Notes: generated by a model not told the origin, from the letters alone. Counted from the stretch's first letter, positions 6,560 to 15,003 are shown. The stretch is 39,196 nucleotides of DNA from Pseudomonas matsuisoli (GCF_014647635.1 NZ_BMPO01000014.1:1-39196); one strand, 5' to 3'. Translations and numbers: made by a program.

Positions 6560-8953
6560 ATGCAAACCCGTACGTCCCTCGACCTTTCCATCGGCGGTAT
6601 GAGCTGTTCGGCCTGTGCGGGCCGCGTCGAGCGTGCGTTACTGGGTGTCGAAGGTGTTCACACGGCGCAGGTCAATCCGGCGACCGAACGGGCGCACATC
6701 GAAGCCGATACCGTCGATGCACCCGCGCTGGTGGAGGCCGTCGAGAACAGCGGCTACACCGTCCAGCGCACGCATACTGACCTCCAACTCCAAGGCATGA
6801 CCTGCGCCAACTGCGCGGGCCGCGTGGAGCGAGCACTGATGGCAACACCGGGCGTACTGTCTGCCACGGTCAACCTTGCCAGCGAACACGCGTACATCGT
6901 TCACACTTCCATCGATACCCACGCCCTCATTGCCGCGATCCGGAACGCAGGCTACGGCGCGACTACGCTCGAATCCGCTTCGGTCGATCGGGAATCGAAT
7001 TCGGACCGCTACGAAACCTGGGCACTGATCGTCGGCGCGTTGTTAGCCGCTCCCTTGGTGCTCCCGATGCTGACAATGCCGTTCGGGTACGACACGACCC
7101 TGCCGGCCTGGCTGCAATGTCTGCTGGCGTCTCCCATTCAATTTTGGCTCGGTGCTCGCTTCTATCGAGCCTCCTGGCATGCAGTGCGTGCGCGTAGCGG
7201 CAACATGGACCTATTGGTCGCGCTCGGTACCACTGCCGCGTACGGCCTCAGCCTTTATCAATGGTTGGCGCCGTCCGGGCACGCTCCGCATCTTTACTTC
7301 GAAGCGTCGGCGCTGGTCATTCTGCTGGTACGGCTCGGCAAACGCCTCGAAGCTCGCGCCAAACGGCAGACGGGTGCGGCAATTCGCGCGCTGGAAGCAC
7401 TGCAACCGGCGACGGCGCGCCTACGCAGGAACAGCCAAGAGACGTTGGTTCCGCTTGACAGTGTCGTCGTCGGTGACGCGCTGGTAGTCCTGCCTGGCGA
7501 GCGCTTCCCCACTGATGGGCACGTCATCGACGGGCAAAGCCAGGCGGATGAGTCGCTGATTTCAGGGGAAAGCCGCGCGTTGCCCAAAGCAGCGGGTGAT
7601 CACGTAACTGGTGGGTCGATCAATGGCGATGGCCGGCTGATCGTCAGGGTATCGGCGGTCGGCGCCGAAACGGTGCTCGCCCGCATCATTCGCCTGGTCG
7701 ACAGCGCCCAAGCGGACAAACCGCCTATCCAGCGCCTCGTCGATCGAGTCAGCGCCGTATTCGTGCCTGCCGTGATCGGTATCGCATTGCTCACCGTGGG
7801 CGGTTGGCTGCTGGCCGGCGGGCCCTTGGAACAGGCGCTACTCAATGCGGTAGCTGTACTCGTCATTGCCTGCCCCTGCGCATTGGGCCTCGCCACGCCT
7901 GCGGCAATCATGGCGGGAACCGGAGTTGCCGCCCGGCACGGCATCCTGATCAAGGACGCCGAAGCCTTGGAGCGAGCGACTGCAATCGATTGCGTCGCAT
8001 TCGACAAAACCGGCACGCTCACGTCCGGGCATCCCGAGATCGTTCACCTGCACGCCGTCGAGGGCGACGCGCGATCGCTGCTCACGCTGGCCGGCGCTCT
8101 GCAACAAGGCAGCGAGCATGCGCTAGCGAAGGCGATTCTCGCTGCCTGCAAGACACAGCAGTTGGCGTTGCCGCCCGTCACGAACAGCCAGACGCTGCCT
8201 GGGCTCGGCATCCAGGGCCGCGTAGGCGACGTTGAATTGGTCCTCGGGCAACACCGATTGCTCGCGGCGCATGCACTGACCACCGGGACACAGGATGCCC
8301 TCGCCCGCCAATGGGAAGACGACGGTCACACCGTTTCATGGCTGGTCTGCACGCAACCCACACCGCATATCATCGGACTGTTCGCCTTCGGTGATGCGCT
8401 CAAACCCGGCGCATCGAACGCGATCAAGCATTTGCACGCGCAGGGCATCCGCACGCACCTCATCACCGGCGACAACCGGGGCAGCGCCCGCAAGGTCACC
8501 GAGCAGCTAGGAATAGAAGGCATGGACGCGAATGTCCTGCCCGCGGAAAAGTCCGCGGTCATCACTCGCTTGCAAGCCGGCGGCGCGCGCGTGGCGATGG
8601 TAGGCGATGGCGTGAACGATGCGCCTGCATTGGCCACCGCTGATCTTGGCATCGCTATGGGCAATGGCAGCGACGTGGCCATTCAGGCGGCAGCCGTTAC
8701 GCTGATGCGCGGCGATCCAACCTTGGTACCCGCGGCGCTGGAGGTGTGCCGACAGACCTACCGTAAGATTCGCCAAAACCTGTTCTGGGCGTTCGTCTAC
8801 AACCTCATTGGCCTGCCATTGGCCGCCTTCGGCCTGTTGAGCCCCATGGTGGCAGGAGCAGCCATGGCATTGTCCAGCGTCAGCGTCCTTGGCAATGCAC
8901 TGCTGTTAAGCCGCTGGCGTCCGCGTGATCTTCGCGCACGACAGCACGCTTGA
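6560..8953 (+). CDS. copA: Cu(I)-exporting P1B-type ATPase
   Basis: A 797-residue inner-membrane pump that moves Cu(I) out of the cytoplasm. Two heavy-metal-associated domains carry CxxC at C16/C19 and C82/C85. The membrane metal site CPC is at 438-440, the phosphorylated Asp is D482 in DKTGTLT, and the actuator loop is present as SGES. The hinge [12 protein letters not shown] and the last-helix motif [16 protein letters not shown] are also present. The nucleotide-binding HP motif reads SEHALA (H520-A521), with Ala for the usual Pro. The frame is open from 6518, but that ATG lies inside the operator; the ATG at 6560 has AGGAG at 7 nt and is chosen. cueR follows after 53 bp, presumably in the same transcript. 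Confidence 0.97.
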   Translation: MQTRTSLDLSIGGMSCSACAGRVERALLGVEGVHTAQVNPATERAHIEADTVDAPALVEAVENSGYTVQRTHTDLQLQGMTCANCAGRVERALMATPGVLSATVNLASEHAYIVHTSIDTHALIAAIRNAGYGATTLESASVDRESNSDRYETWALIVGALLAAPLVLPMLTMPFGYDTTLPAWLQCLLASPIQFWLGARFYRASWHAVRARSGNMDLLVALGTTAAYGLSLYQWLAPSGHAPHLYFEASALVILLVRLGKRLEARAKRQTGAAIRALEALQPATARLRRNSQETLVPLDSVVVGDALVVLPGERFPTDGHVIDGQSQADESLISGESRALPKAAGDHVTGGSINGDGRLIVRVSAVGAETVLARIIRLVDSAQADKPPIQRLVDRVSAVFVPAVIGIALLTVGGWLLAGGPLEQALLNAVAVLVIACPCALGLATPAAIMAGTGVAARHGILIKDAEALERATAIDCVAFDKTGTLTSGHPEIVHLHAVEGDARSLLTLAGALQQGSEHALAKAILAACKTQQLALPPVTNSQTLPGLGIQGRVGDVELVLGQHRLLAAHALTTGTQDALARQWEDDGHTVSWLVCTQPTPHIIGLFAFGDALKPGASNAIKHLHAQGIRTHLITGDNRGSARKVTEQLGIEGMDANVLPAEKSAVITRLQAGGARVAMVGDGVNDAPALATADLGIAMGNGSDVAIQAAAVTLMRGDPTLVPAALEVCRQTYRKIRQNLFWAFVYNLIGLPLAAFGLLSPMVAGAAMALSSVSVLGNALLLSRWRPRDLRARQHA

Positions 8954-9006
8954 AGCGGACGGCGCCCGCCCCAAGATCGAACTCAACCTCATGAGATACA
9001 TACCCC

Positions 9007-9441
9007 ATGAACATTGGCCAAGCCGCGAACCATAGCGGCCTCTCCGCAAAGATGATTCGTTACTACGAGTCCATTGGATTGATCGCCCCGGCCAGCCGCA
9101 GCGGTTCCGGGTATCGCCACTACAACGCCCGCGACCTCGAGCGGCTTTCCTTCATCAAGCGCTCACGCGACATGGGGTTCTCGCTGGAAGAAGTGGGTAA
9201 GCTCCTGGCCCTTTGGCAGGACCGGGACCGAGCCAGCGCCGACGTAAAAGCCCTGGCCCTGCAGCACATCCACGCGCTGGATGTGAAAATCAGCGAGCTG
9301 CGATCCCTTCGAAAAAGCCTTCATTCACTGGTCGATTGCTGCAACGGAGATGACCGCCCCGAATGCGCAATTCTTTCGCACCTGACGGACCCAAGCACTC
9401 CGGATCAAGGTATTGAGCGCCCCGGGCGTAGGGTGGATTAG
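9007..9441 (+). CDS. cueR: CueR, Cu(I)-responsive MerR-family regulator
   Basis: A 144-residue MerR-type activator. The N-terminal winged helix (MNIGQAANHSGLSAKMIRYY) binds DNA and a long dimerisation helix follows. The metal loop has C112 and C120 (CCNGDDRPEC), the same numbering as the two Cu(I) ligands of E. coli CueR, and Ser77 is conserved, the residue that marks sensors of monovalent ions (Cu, Ag, Au). It lies 53 bp after copA, so it would be induced with its own target. No good ribosome-binding site precedes the ATG. The last residues (GRRVD) and the stop codon come from a palindromic repeat starting at 9427, so the tail is probably not ancestral. Confidence 0.93.
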   Translation: MNIGQAANHSGLSAKMIRYYESIGLIAPASRSGSGYRHYNARDLERLSFIKRSRDMGFSLEEVGKLLALWQDRDRASADVKALALQHIHALDVKISELRSLRKSLHSLVDCCNGDDRPECAILSHLTDPSTPDQGIERPGRRVD

Positions 9442-9536
9442 CGGCGTAGTCACGCAATCCACCGTTCACCTTGCAGTAGTTTTACCCACGTACCCCGCGG
9501 TAAACGGTAGAGATCCTGCTGGATTTCCACCCTACG
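9427..9536. repeat. 110-bp palindromic element, family B, copy 2
   Basis: Ends are CGTAGGGTGGA and TCCACCCTACG, perfect 11-bp inverted repeats. Internal blocks CAATCCACCGTTCACC and GCGGTAAACGGTAGA match copy 1 at 5713-5822, and the length is identical at 110 bp. It overlaps the last codons of cueR. Confidence 0.85.
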
Positions 9537-9545
9537 GGCTAAATC

Positions 9546-9595
9546 TGTAGGGGCGGCTTTAGCCGCCAAGGCGACTGAAAGCCGATCGCCGCCCG
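9546..9595. repeat. TGTAGGGGCGG-type palindromic repeat (family E), copy 1
   Basis: TGTAGGGGCGG begins a hairpin GGCGGC-TTTA-GCCGCC, followed by a second weaker hairpin with arms GGCGA and TCGCC. It is related to the elements at 31569-31610 and, more distantly, 19838-19942. It sits 10 bp after family B copy 2. Confidence 0.7.
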
Positions 9596-9642
9596 GTCCC
9601 CTCGACATAAGCGCTAAACACCATTCAGACTTCAATTCGCCC

Positions 9643-9673
9643 AAAACAAAACACCCCGAACTATGTCGGGGTG
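9643..9673 (-). terminator. Rho-independent terminator of the TonB receptor gene
   Basis: On the minus strand CACCCCGA and TCGGGGTG form an 8-bp perfect stem with a 6-nt loop, followed by TTTTGTTTT. It starts about 30 bp after the receptor's stop codon. Confidence 0.88.
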
Positions 9674-9704
9674 CTTGCTAGATCACAGAAGCCTCAAATA
9701 ACGA

Positions 9705-12095
9705 TCAGAGCGACCATTTGAGCGAGAACATCAGGTTGCGAGGATCGCCGTAAACGCCCGTACCGGTGGAGCTTGGAATGCCTTGCCAGTATTTCTCATC
9801 GAAGACGTTGTTGACGTTGACGCGCGCGTCCCAATGCTCGTCAAACCGGTAACCGGCCATCAGACCAACAACCGCATAGTCGTCCTGCTCTGCATGGCCA
9901 GTGCCAACCCGCTTGTAGGTACTGCTTTGCGCCAGCACGTCCGCGCCAATTCGCCAGTTGCTGAGGTCACCCGAGAACTGATACGAGGTCGCTGCCTTGA
10001 ACAGATGCTTCGGTTGCTCGGGCGCGAAGCGCTTATCTTCATAGGTGCGATCTTTGGTGTATTCACTCAGAGCGAGGAGATAAGACGCAGATGCCTGCCA
10101 GTTCGGTGTAATGGCGCCGGAAATCTCGGCATCGATGCCTCGGGTGCGCACCTCTCCGGCAGTGTCATAGCACGTCCGGTTTTGAGCCTGGCAGCTCGGA
10201 GGGTTCGGGGAGAGCGCATAGGCGCGGTTCTCCTGAATGGTTTCGAATACTGCGATCGAGCTGTTCAGCGCTCCTTCGAAGAATTCCCCCTTCAGGCCAA
10301 GCTCATAGCTCTTACCCGTCATAGGATCAAGGACCGAACCACCCACATCCTGCTGGCTCTGCGGCTTGAAGATATCCGTATAGCTCGCGTAGACCGAGTA
10401 GGTGTCATTCAGGTCATAGATGATTCCCGCGTAGGGCGTGACTTCACGGGTCGCTTTGTAATCGCCAGTGCCGGACTGGTTATCGTAGTCGTACCAGCTC
10501 ACCCGACCGCCGACGATGACGTGCAGCGGATCGATAGGATTGAAACGTGCCACGGCATAAGCCGCTTCCTCAATCGTTTCATTGCGGCTGGCATAAGCGT
10601 TTCTATCTTCTATCGACGGCTTCGCAATGCTGGAAGGGCGGAAGTTGAAGATATCGGTAGGCACTGGGTTCCACCAGCCGCCACGTTGATAGAACTTATC
10701 CTGACGACGACTCACTCCAGCACTGAAATCGTGCTCACGGCCGAAGAGTTGGAACGGCCCGCCAAGCGAAGCGTCAATGTTCAGCTGGTCGGAGTCGGTC
10801 CGGTAGGTTCCTGATGCAGTTCCAAGATTAAGGGGTGTTTGAAAACTTGGAGAAATCGTTGTCAGGTAGCTCGAAAACGTATCGGAGTTCGCCCAGACCT
10901 TCTGCGCGGCGATCTTCCCCGTCCATCCATTCGAGAATCTGTGCGAGATATCGGTAAATACGGTGTGGACGTCCTGATCCCAGTAGGACCAATCGCCGCT
11001 AAAGAAGGTCGAGCGCGAAAGATGCAGATCTTCACCGTTCGGCCCACTGGGCAGGCTGCCCCAATCAGATGTTTTGTCTTCGCGCTGCTTGGAAGCACCG
11101 ATGGTCCAGGTGGTGCTGTCGTTTAGATCAGCTTCCAAAATTCCGTAGAAGGTTTGGCGCTGTAACTCGCGATAATCCAGAAAACTATTGCCTTCCTCAT
11201 AGGCGGCCACGACTCGCCCACGAATCGTTCCGTCCTGATTGAGCTTGTTGGAGGCATCGATTTCGGTACGGTAGCGGTCCCAGCTTCCAGCGCTGGTCGT
11301 GATGCTAACCTGAGGCTCGACAGTCGGACGCTTGCGGATCAGGTTCAAGGTGGCCGATGGATCGCCCGCGCCAGTCATCAGCCCCGTTGGGCCCCGCACG
11401 ACCTCAACGCGGTCATACATCGCCATATCGGCTGGAGCATTCGTGTCCAGCGTAAACGTTCCCGCAGTCGTGGGAAGTCCGTCATACATGATGTTGTCGA
11501 TACGGAAACCACGAGACAAATAGCTTTTACGATCCGTACCGATCTTGCTCAACGTTACGCCAGGTGCGAACTTGACGACGTCGTTCAGATCAGAAAGCCC
11601 CTGATCTTCGATCCGCTGGCGCGTCATTACGCTCACCGACTGCGGCGTCTCACGAATCGACAGTGGCAACTTGGTAGACGTACTCATCGAGCCGGTCGTG
11701 TATGACTGAGTTCCTTCAGTAGTGGCCGCACCAGCCATGCCTGTTTGCGCGTTGATGTTCACGTTGCCCAGCGTTAGCGCATCGGACGCGCCGCCTGCTG
11801 CCGCTTGGTAAACCTGCGCAGTGTTTCCGCTGACAGACGCCGTTAGCCCACTACCCGCCAGCAACTGCCGAAGCGCCTCAGCCGGCTCCAGATTGCCGCT
11901 CACCGCAGGTGCCTGCTTGCCAGCAACGGCTTGCGAATCAAATGCAACCCGCATACCGGTGGACTGGCTAAGTTGGGTCAATGAATTCGAAAGAGCCTGG
12001 GCGGGCAGGTCGATAGTCATCGGTGCCGCAAGTACCGATGATGAGATAGCCAACGCTATAGCGCTGGTCAATGCTGGAAAGAGGGGACGGAACAT
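9705..12095 (-). CDS. TonB-dependent siderophore receptor with STN domain
   Basis: A 796-residue outer-membrane receptor that imports ferric siderophore using TonB energy. The signal peptide (MFRPLFPALTSAIALAISSS, ending VLA-AP) is followed by a secretin/TonB short N-terminal (STN) domain at about 25-105 (MTIDLPAQALSNSLTQLSQS). A plug domain follows (RETPQSVSVMTRQRIEDQGL and VEVVRGPTGLMTGAGDPSAT), then a 22-strand barrel ending in RNLMFSLKWSL. The closest family is the FpvA/FhuE-like ferric-siderophore receptors (TIGR01783). The frame is open to 12158, but the signal peptide fixes the start at 12095. STN domains usually signal to an anti-sigma factor, yet none is encoded nearby. A Fur-like box lies upstream. 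The siderophore is unknown. Confidence 0.95.
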   Translation of the reverse strand: MFRPLFPALTSAIALAISSSVLAAPMTIDLPAQALSNSLTQLSQSTGMRVAFDSQAVAGKQAPAVSGNLEPAEALRQLLAGSGLTASVSGNTAQVYQAAAGGASDALTLGNVNINAQTGMAGAATTEGTQSYTTGSMSTSTKLPLSIRETPQSVSVMTRQRIEDQGLSDLNDVVKFAPGVTLSKIGTDRKSYLSRGFRIDNIMYDGLPTTAGTFTLDTNAPADMAMYDRVEVVRGPTGLMTGAGDPSATLNLIRKRPTVEPQVSITTSAGSWDRYRTEIDASNKLNQDGTIRGRVVAAYEEGNSFLDYRELQRQTFYGILEADLNDSTTWTIGASKQREDKTSDWGSLPSGPNGEDLHLSRSTFFSGDWSYWDQDVHTVFTDISHRFSNGWTGKIAAQKVWANSDTFSSYLTTISPSFQTPLNLGTASGTYRTDSDQLNIDASLGGPFQLFGREHDFSAGVSRRQDKFYQRGGWWNPVPTDIFNFRPSSIAKPSIEDRNAYASRNETIEEAAYAVARFNPIDPLHVIVGGRVSWYDYDNQSGTGDYKATREVTPYAGIIYDLNDTYSVYASYTDIFKPQSQQDVGGSVLDPMTGKSYELGLKGEFFEGALNSSIAVFETIQENRAYALSPNPPSCQAQNRTCYDTAGEVRTRGIDAEISGAITPNWQASASYLLALSEYTKDRTYEDKRFAPEQPKHLFKAATSYQFSGDLSNWRIGADVLAQSSTYKRVGTGHAEQDDYAVVGLMAGYRFDEHWDARVNVNNVFDEKYWQGIPSSTGTGVYGDPRNLMFSLKWSL

Positions 12096-12222
12096 CTCTT
12101 GTTTACCTAAAGAGGTGGGGATAGGAAAGCCACTTCCATGTGCGTCGGTGCTGGGCACCGCCTATGACAGGGGCCGTGGGTTGGCGGGCAGGATCCTAAC
12201 AATTTTTTCACATACGTAAAAA

Positions 12223-12237
12223 CAATAATAATTCGCA
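12223..12237. promoter_or_regulatory. Candidate Fur box between the TonB receptor and DUF4198 genes
   Basis: Read on the minus strand, TGCGAAT-T-ATTATTG matches 10 of 14 positions of the 7-1-7 Fur consensus TGATAAT-N-ATTATCA. It lies in the 299-bp divergent gap, 128 bp upstream of the receptor start and 158 bp upstream of the DUF4198 start, in a locally AT-rich stretch. It could repress both genes when iron is plentiful. Core promoters were not resolved. Confidence 0.55.
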
Positions 12238-12394
12238 CCAACCCTCGCATTTGGGTTTAGCCGCTAGAATGCTTCGCTTACCTGCCTCCCACGCAGTGCA
12301 GGAATTTGTAACAAACGTGCGGGTTTTAGCGTCCTCGTTCGTCTCTACCATTAGGAGCCGGCCACACGGCTTCCCTGCAAACAAGGAAATCAGG

Positions 12395-13048
12395 ATGTTC
12401 AAGAAGAGTTTGATCTGCCTCGGGCTCAGCGCTTTCGCGATGGTCGCCAACGCCCACGAACTATGGGTAGAGAAAGATGCGAGCGGCGTTGCGCGCGTGT
12501 ACCTCGGTGAGCCCGAGGACGGTCCGGACAAGGGCGACCCGGTCAAGAACATGGCCGCAGGTGCCAAGGTATTCAACGATGACATGAGCAAAACGGTGCC
12601 CGTTACCGTTCGTGAGGATCATCTAGAGGCTAAACCCGCAGGCGCCGGCGATGTGCGCGTCGTCAACCATGCCGTATGGAAGCCGTGGAAAAACGACGAC
12701 GGCACCTTCACCGCAGCGCTGATGCATGCCCGCTACGGTCGCGAAGAGACGAAGGCCGCGATGGACCTCGAGCTCGTACCGACGGCTGCGTCCAGCGATA
12801 CGTTCACGCTGACTTTCAAAGGCAAACCTCTGGCGAATCAGGACGTCGTGCTGTTTGGCCCCGACAAGGACGCAGAGCCGAAGGAGCTCGAGACGGACGC
12901 GTCCGGGCACGTCGAAGTCCCGGCGGAAGGCAAAGGACGCTTTATCCTGGCCGCGACGCACAACGACGCTGCAAACGGCGCGGAAATCGGTGGCCAGAAA
13001 GTGGACAAGTTCTATTACGGGACGACCACGACGTTCGTCGTCGAGTGA
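12395..13048 (+). CDS. DUF4198 domain-containing periplasmic protein
   Basis: A 217-residue exported protein. The signal peptide MFKKSLICLGLSAFAMVANA is followed directly by HELWVEKD, the N-terminal His-Glu-Leu-Trp pattern of DUF4198/NikM-like proteins. The second half (FKGKPLANQDVVLFGPDK, then TDASGHVEVPAEGKGRFILA) is a carboxypeptidase-regulatory-like beta domain, also typical. Family members often accompany TonB receptors and metal uptake systems; a periplasmic metal-binding or accessory role is inferred. AAGGAAATCAGG precedes the ATG at 12395; the open frame further upstream is not credible because it lacks a signal sequence. It diverges from the receptor gene across the Fur-like box, suggesting joint iron control. 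Confidence 0.85.
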   Translation: MFKKSLICLGLSAFAMVANAHELWVEKDASGVARVYLGEPEDGPDKGDPVKNMAAGAKVFNDDMSKTVPVTVREDHLEAKPAGAGDVRVVNHAVWKPWKNDDGTFTAALMHARYGREETKAAMDLELVPTAASSDTFTLTFKGKPLANQDVVLFGPDKDAEPKELETDASGHVEVPAEGKGRFILAATHNDAANGAEIGGQKVDKFYYGTTTTFVVE

Positions 13049-13054
13049 CCGAGG

Positions 13055-13083
13055 AAGGGATGCCCTTGCGGCATCCCTTTTTT
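13055..13083 (+). terminator. Rho-independent terminator of the DUF4198 gene
   Basis: A 10-bp perfect stem AAGGGATGCC / GGCATCCCTT with loop CTTGC is followed by a run of T. It begins 7 bp after the stop codon and ends just before the 3' end of the converging ferritin gene. Confidence 0.93.
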
Positions 13084-13084
13084 C

Positions 13085-13552
13085 TTACTGCGCTTTGCTT
13101 TGCAGGTAGTTCTGCAAACCGATGCGCTCGATCAGACCCAATTGCTGCTCCAGCCAATAGGCGTGATCTTCTTCGGTGTCCTGAAGCTGAATGCGCAGCA
13201 TGTCGCGCGTGACATAGTCGCCATGGGATTCAGCCAGTGAAATCCCCTGAGCCAATGCCCCCCGCACGTGATACTCCAACGCCAAGTCGCTACGCAGCAT
13301 GTCAGGCACGCTCGCGCCCGGTTCGATGGTATGCGGCGTCATGTCCGGCACACCTTCGAGGAACAGAATCCGCTGCAGGAGCGCGTCTGCGTGCTGCGTC
13401 TCTTCTTCCATTTCGTGGTTGATACGCTCGTACAGGCTGGTCAGTCCCCAATCCTGATACATGCGTGAATGCAGGAAGTATTGATCGCGGGCCGCCAACT
13501 CTCCGCGTAGGAGCTCCTTCAAATAATCGACGACCGCTGCCTGCCCTTTCAT
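13085..13552 (-). CDS. ftnA: Heme-less bacterial ferritin FtnA (formerly BfrA type)
   Basis: A 155-residue ferritin subunit; 24 such subunits form a shell that oxidises Fe(II) and stores Fe(III). Ferroxidase-centre ligands are visible: E18, E51, H54, E93 (equivalent to E94 of E. coli Bfr), E127 and H130. The position of the heme ligand Met52 of bacterioferritin is Thr52 (EEETQHAD), so it should not bind heme in the Bfr manner. The whole sequence resembles P. aeruginosa FtnA (PA4235, once called BfrA), including [19 protein letters not shown] and the C-terminal NYLQS. Annotation pipelines will tend to call it bacterioferritin. The ATG at 13552 has GGAG about 6 nt upstream. It converges on the DUF4198 gene and completes an iron uptake/storage neighbourhood. 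Confidence 0.92.
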   Translation of the reverse strand: MKGQAAVVDYLKELLRGELAARDQYFLHSRMYQDWGLTSLYERINHEMEEETQHADALLQRILFLEGVPDMTPHTIEPGASVPDMLRSDLALEYHVRGALAQGISLAESHGDYVTRDMLRIQLQDTEEDHAYWLEQQLGLIERIGLQNYLQSKAQ

Positions 13553-13723
13553 TTCGCTCTCCAAACCTGCTGCTGTGAATGGCGCAAGGATCGGCCTCGG
13601 ATCGCGGCGGGTCAAGCCACGATCGACGAAAAAGACCATATTTTTGCCGCAATGAGAATCGACTGAAAGCTGAGGCGAAGTCGCAATTTCAGTTCCTAAA
13701 TGGCGGAGTAAGGATTTGCTTTC

Positions 13724-13799
13724 GTAGGAGCCCATTCATGGGCGATCGCTTTTAATCACTAATCGCCCACGAGCTGATCACAGCCCATCGGGTTCCTAC
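13724..13799. repeat. GTAGGAGCCCA-type inverted repeat (family A, REPIN-like)
   Basis: The left end GTAGGAGCCCATTCATGGGC and right end GCCCATCGGGTTCCTAC are inverted relative to each other, about 76 bp overall. Internal GCGATCGC and ATCGCCCACGAG extend the palindromic character. It lies upstream of ftnA, in the gap toward the RIO kinase gene. Confidence 0.7.
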
Positions 13800-13811
13800 A
13801 CCGCGTTCAAC

Positions 13812-13894
13812 CGTAGGGTGGATAACGGCGAAGCCTTATCCACCTCGTGCCTCCATGATCAAGCCGCGTGGATGGCTTCGGCCATCCACCTACG
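13812..13894. repeat. GTAGGGTGGATAA palindromic element with TTCG tetraloop (family C)
   Basis: It runs from CGTAGGGTGG to CCACCTACG, 83 bp. Two hairpins are readable: GTGGATAA / TTATCCAC around CGGCGAAGCC, and GTGGATGGC-TTCG-GCCATCCAC (13868-13889), a 9-bp perfect stem closed by a C(UUCG)G tetraloop. It ends 24 bp after the RIO kinase stop codon and may stabilise or end that transcript. Confidence 0.8.
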
Positions 13895-13917
13895 GTGCCG
13901 ATAGTTCGGGGAATGCG

Positions 13918-14802
13918 TTACCGACGCCGCCGGCCAGAAGGCGCGGCGTCTTCCTCATCCTCTTCGGCGCGCGCAGCTTCGATACGTGCCTGCTCGGCCA
14001 ACGCGTCCCTGATCTCACGCATGACGGCGTCCACATCCGCCGCGTCTTCGGGATCAGCGAACTCGCCCGTCAATGATGTTTCAGGGGTCAGCTTTCCTTG
14101 CTCGAACAGCGCCCACATCTCTTTCGCATAGCGCGTGTAGCGCAGCTCAGGTGCGAACTGGCCGAAATATTCGGCCATGTTGCGCACGTCCCGCTCCAGC
14201 ATGCGGAACGCGTGATTGTTGGCCGCGGCATCAACCGCTTGCGGCAAATCGATGATGACCGGCCCGTCCGGCCCCAGCAGCACGTTGAATTCGGAAAGGT
14301 CGCCGTGAACCAGGCCTGCACAGAGCATTTTCACGATTTCATCAATCATGAACGCGTGAAACTCGCGTGCGTCTTCCGGCGTGAGATCGACGTCATTCAA
14401 GCGTGGCGCCGCATCACCCTCCCCGTCGTCGACCATCTCCATCAGCAAAACGCCATCGAGAAAATCGTAGGGCTTGGGCACGCGCACGCCCGCCGCTGCT
14501 AGGCGAAACAACGCCGCCACCTCCGCGTTTTGCCAGGACTCTTCACGCTCACGGCGCCCATGCTTGCTGGACTTCGCCATGGCCCGCGCGTCACGACTGT
14601 TACGCGTACTCCGCCCTTCCTGATATTCAGCGGCCTGGCGGAAGCCACGCTTGTTCGCCTCCTTGTAGACTTTCGCGCAGCGCACTTCGCTACCGCAGCG
14701 AACCACATAGACGGCCGCTTCCTTACCACTCATGAGCGGCCGCAATACCTCGTCGATGAGCCCGTCTTCAATTAGGGGCTCAAGGCGTTTTGGGGTTCTC
14801 AT
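13918..14802 (-). CDS. RIO-type serine protein kinase
   Basis: A 294-residue RIO1-like kinase. The order of motifs fits: SGKEAAVYVVRCG (nucleotide loop region), CAKVYKE (catalytic lysine region), LVHGDLSEFNVLL (catalytic loop with Asp and Asn) and VIIDLPQAVD (metal-binding Asp in the DFG position). The tail is rich in Glu, Asp and Arg. Homologs are common in Pseudomonas and other Gammaproteobacteria, but bacterial substrates are largely unknown. The reading frame extends upstream to 15066 across the ada promoter; the ATG at 14802 (MRTPKRLEPLIEDGLIDEVL) matches where the family begins. A GGAG sits upstream but about 14 nt away. It diverges from ada. Confidence 0.88.
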   Translation of the reverse strand: MRTPKRLEPLIEDGLIDEVLRPLMSGKEAAVYVVRCGSEVRCAKVYKEANKRGFRQAAEYQEGRSTRNSRDARAMAKSSKHGRREREESWQNAEVAALFRLAAAGVRVPKPYDFLDGVLLMEMVDDGEGDAAPRLNDVDLTPEDAREFHAFMIDEIVKMLCAGLVHGDLSEFNVLLGPDGPVIIDLPQAVDAAANNHAFRMLERDVRNMAEYFGQFAPELRYTRYAKEMWALFEQGKLTPETSLTGEFADPEDAADVDAVMREIRDALAEQARIEAARAEEDEEDAAPSGRRRR

Positions 14803-14933
14803 CGTTGCGTCGAAGGCTCCTTTTCCGTTGTCGCAATGGTCGCCACTGTTGCCCGCATTTGCAATTGCGAAACACCGCTCATGCCGGACGAATTCTCCCG
14901 GCATACACGGGCGCATTGAAAATCGGCCATTCG

Positions 14934-14977
14934 AAAGCGCGAAACGGCGTGGACATGATCGTCCGTCGCGGCACAAT
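14934..14977 (+). promoter_or_regulatory. Candidate ada promoter with Ada box
   Basis: AAAGCGCG (14934-14941) matches 7 of 8 bases of the E. coli Ada box AAAGCGCA. It is followed after 8 bp by -35 TGGACA (14950-14955), a 16-bp spacer, and -10 CACAAT (14972-14977). The arrangement fits activation of ada by its own methylated product. AGGAGGAA at 14990-14997 is a strong ribosome-binding site for the ATG at 15004. Confidence 0.6.
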
Positions 14978-15003
14978 TCGCTTAGCCGTAGGAGGAACAG
15001 CCA

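Noticed and set aside
9783-10814. Plus-strand open frame of 343 codons opposite the TonB receptor
   Set aside because: Antisense shadow; the receptor on the other strand has a signal peptide, plug, barrel and terminator.
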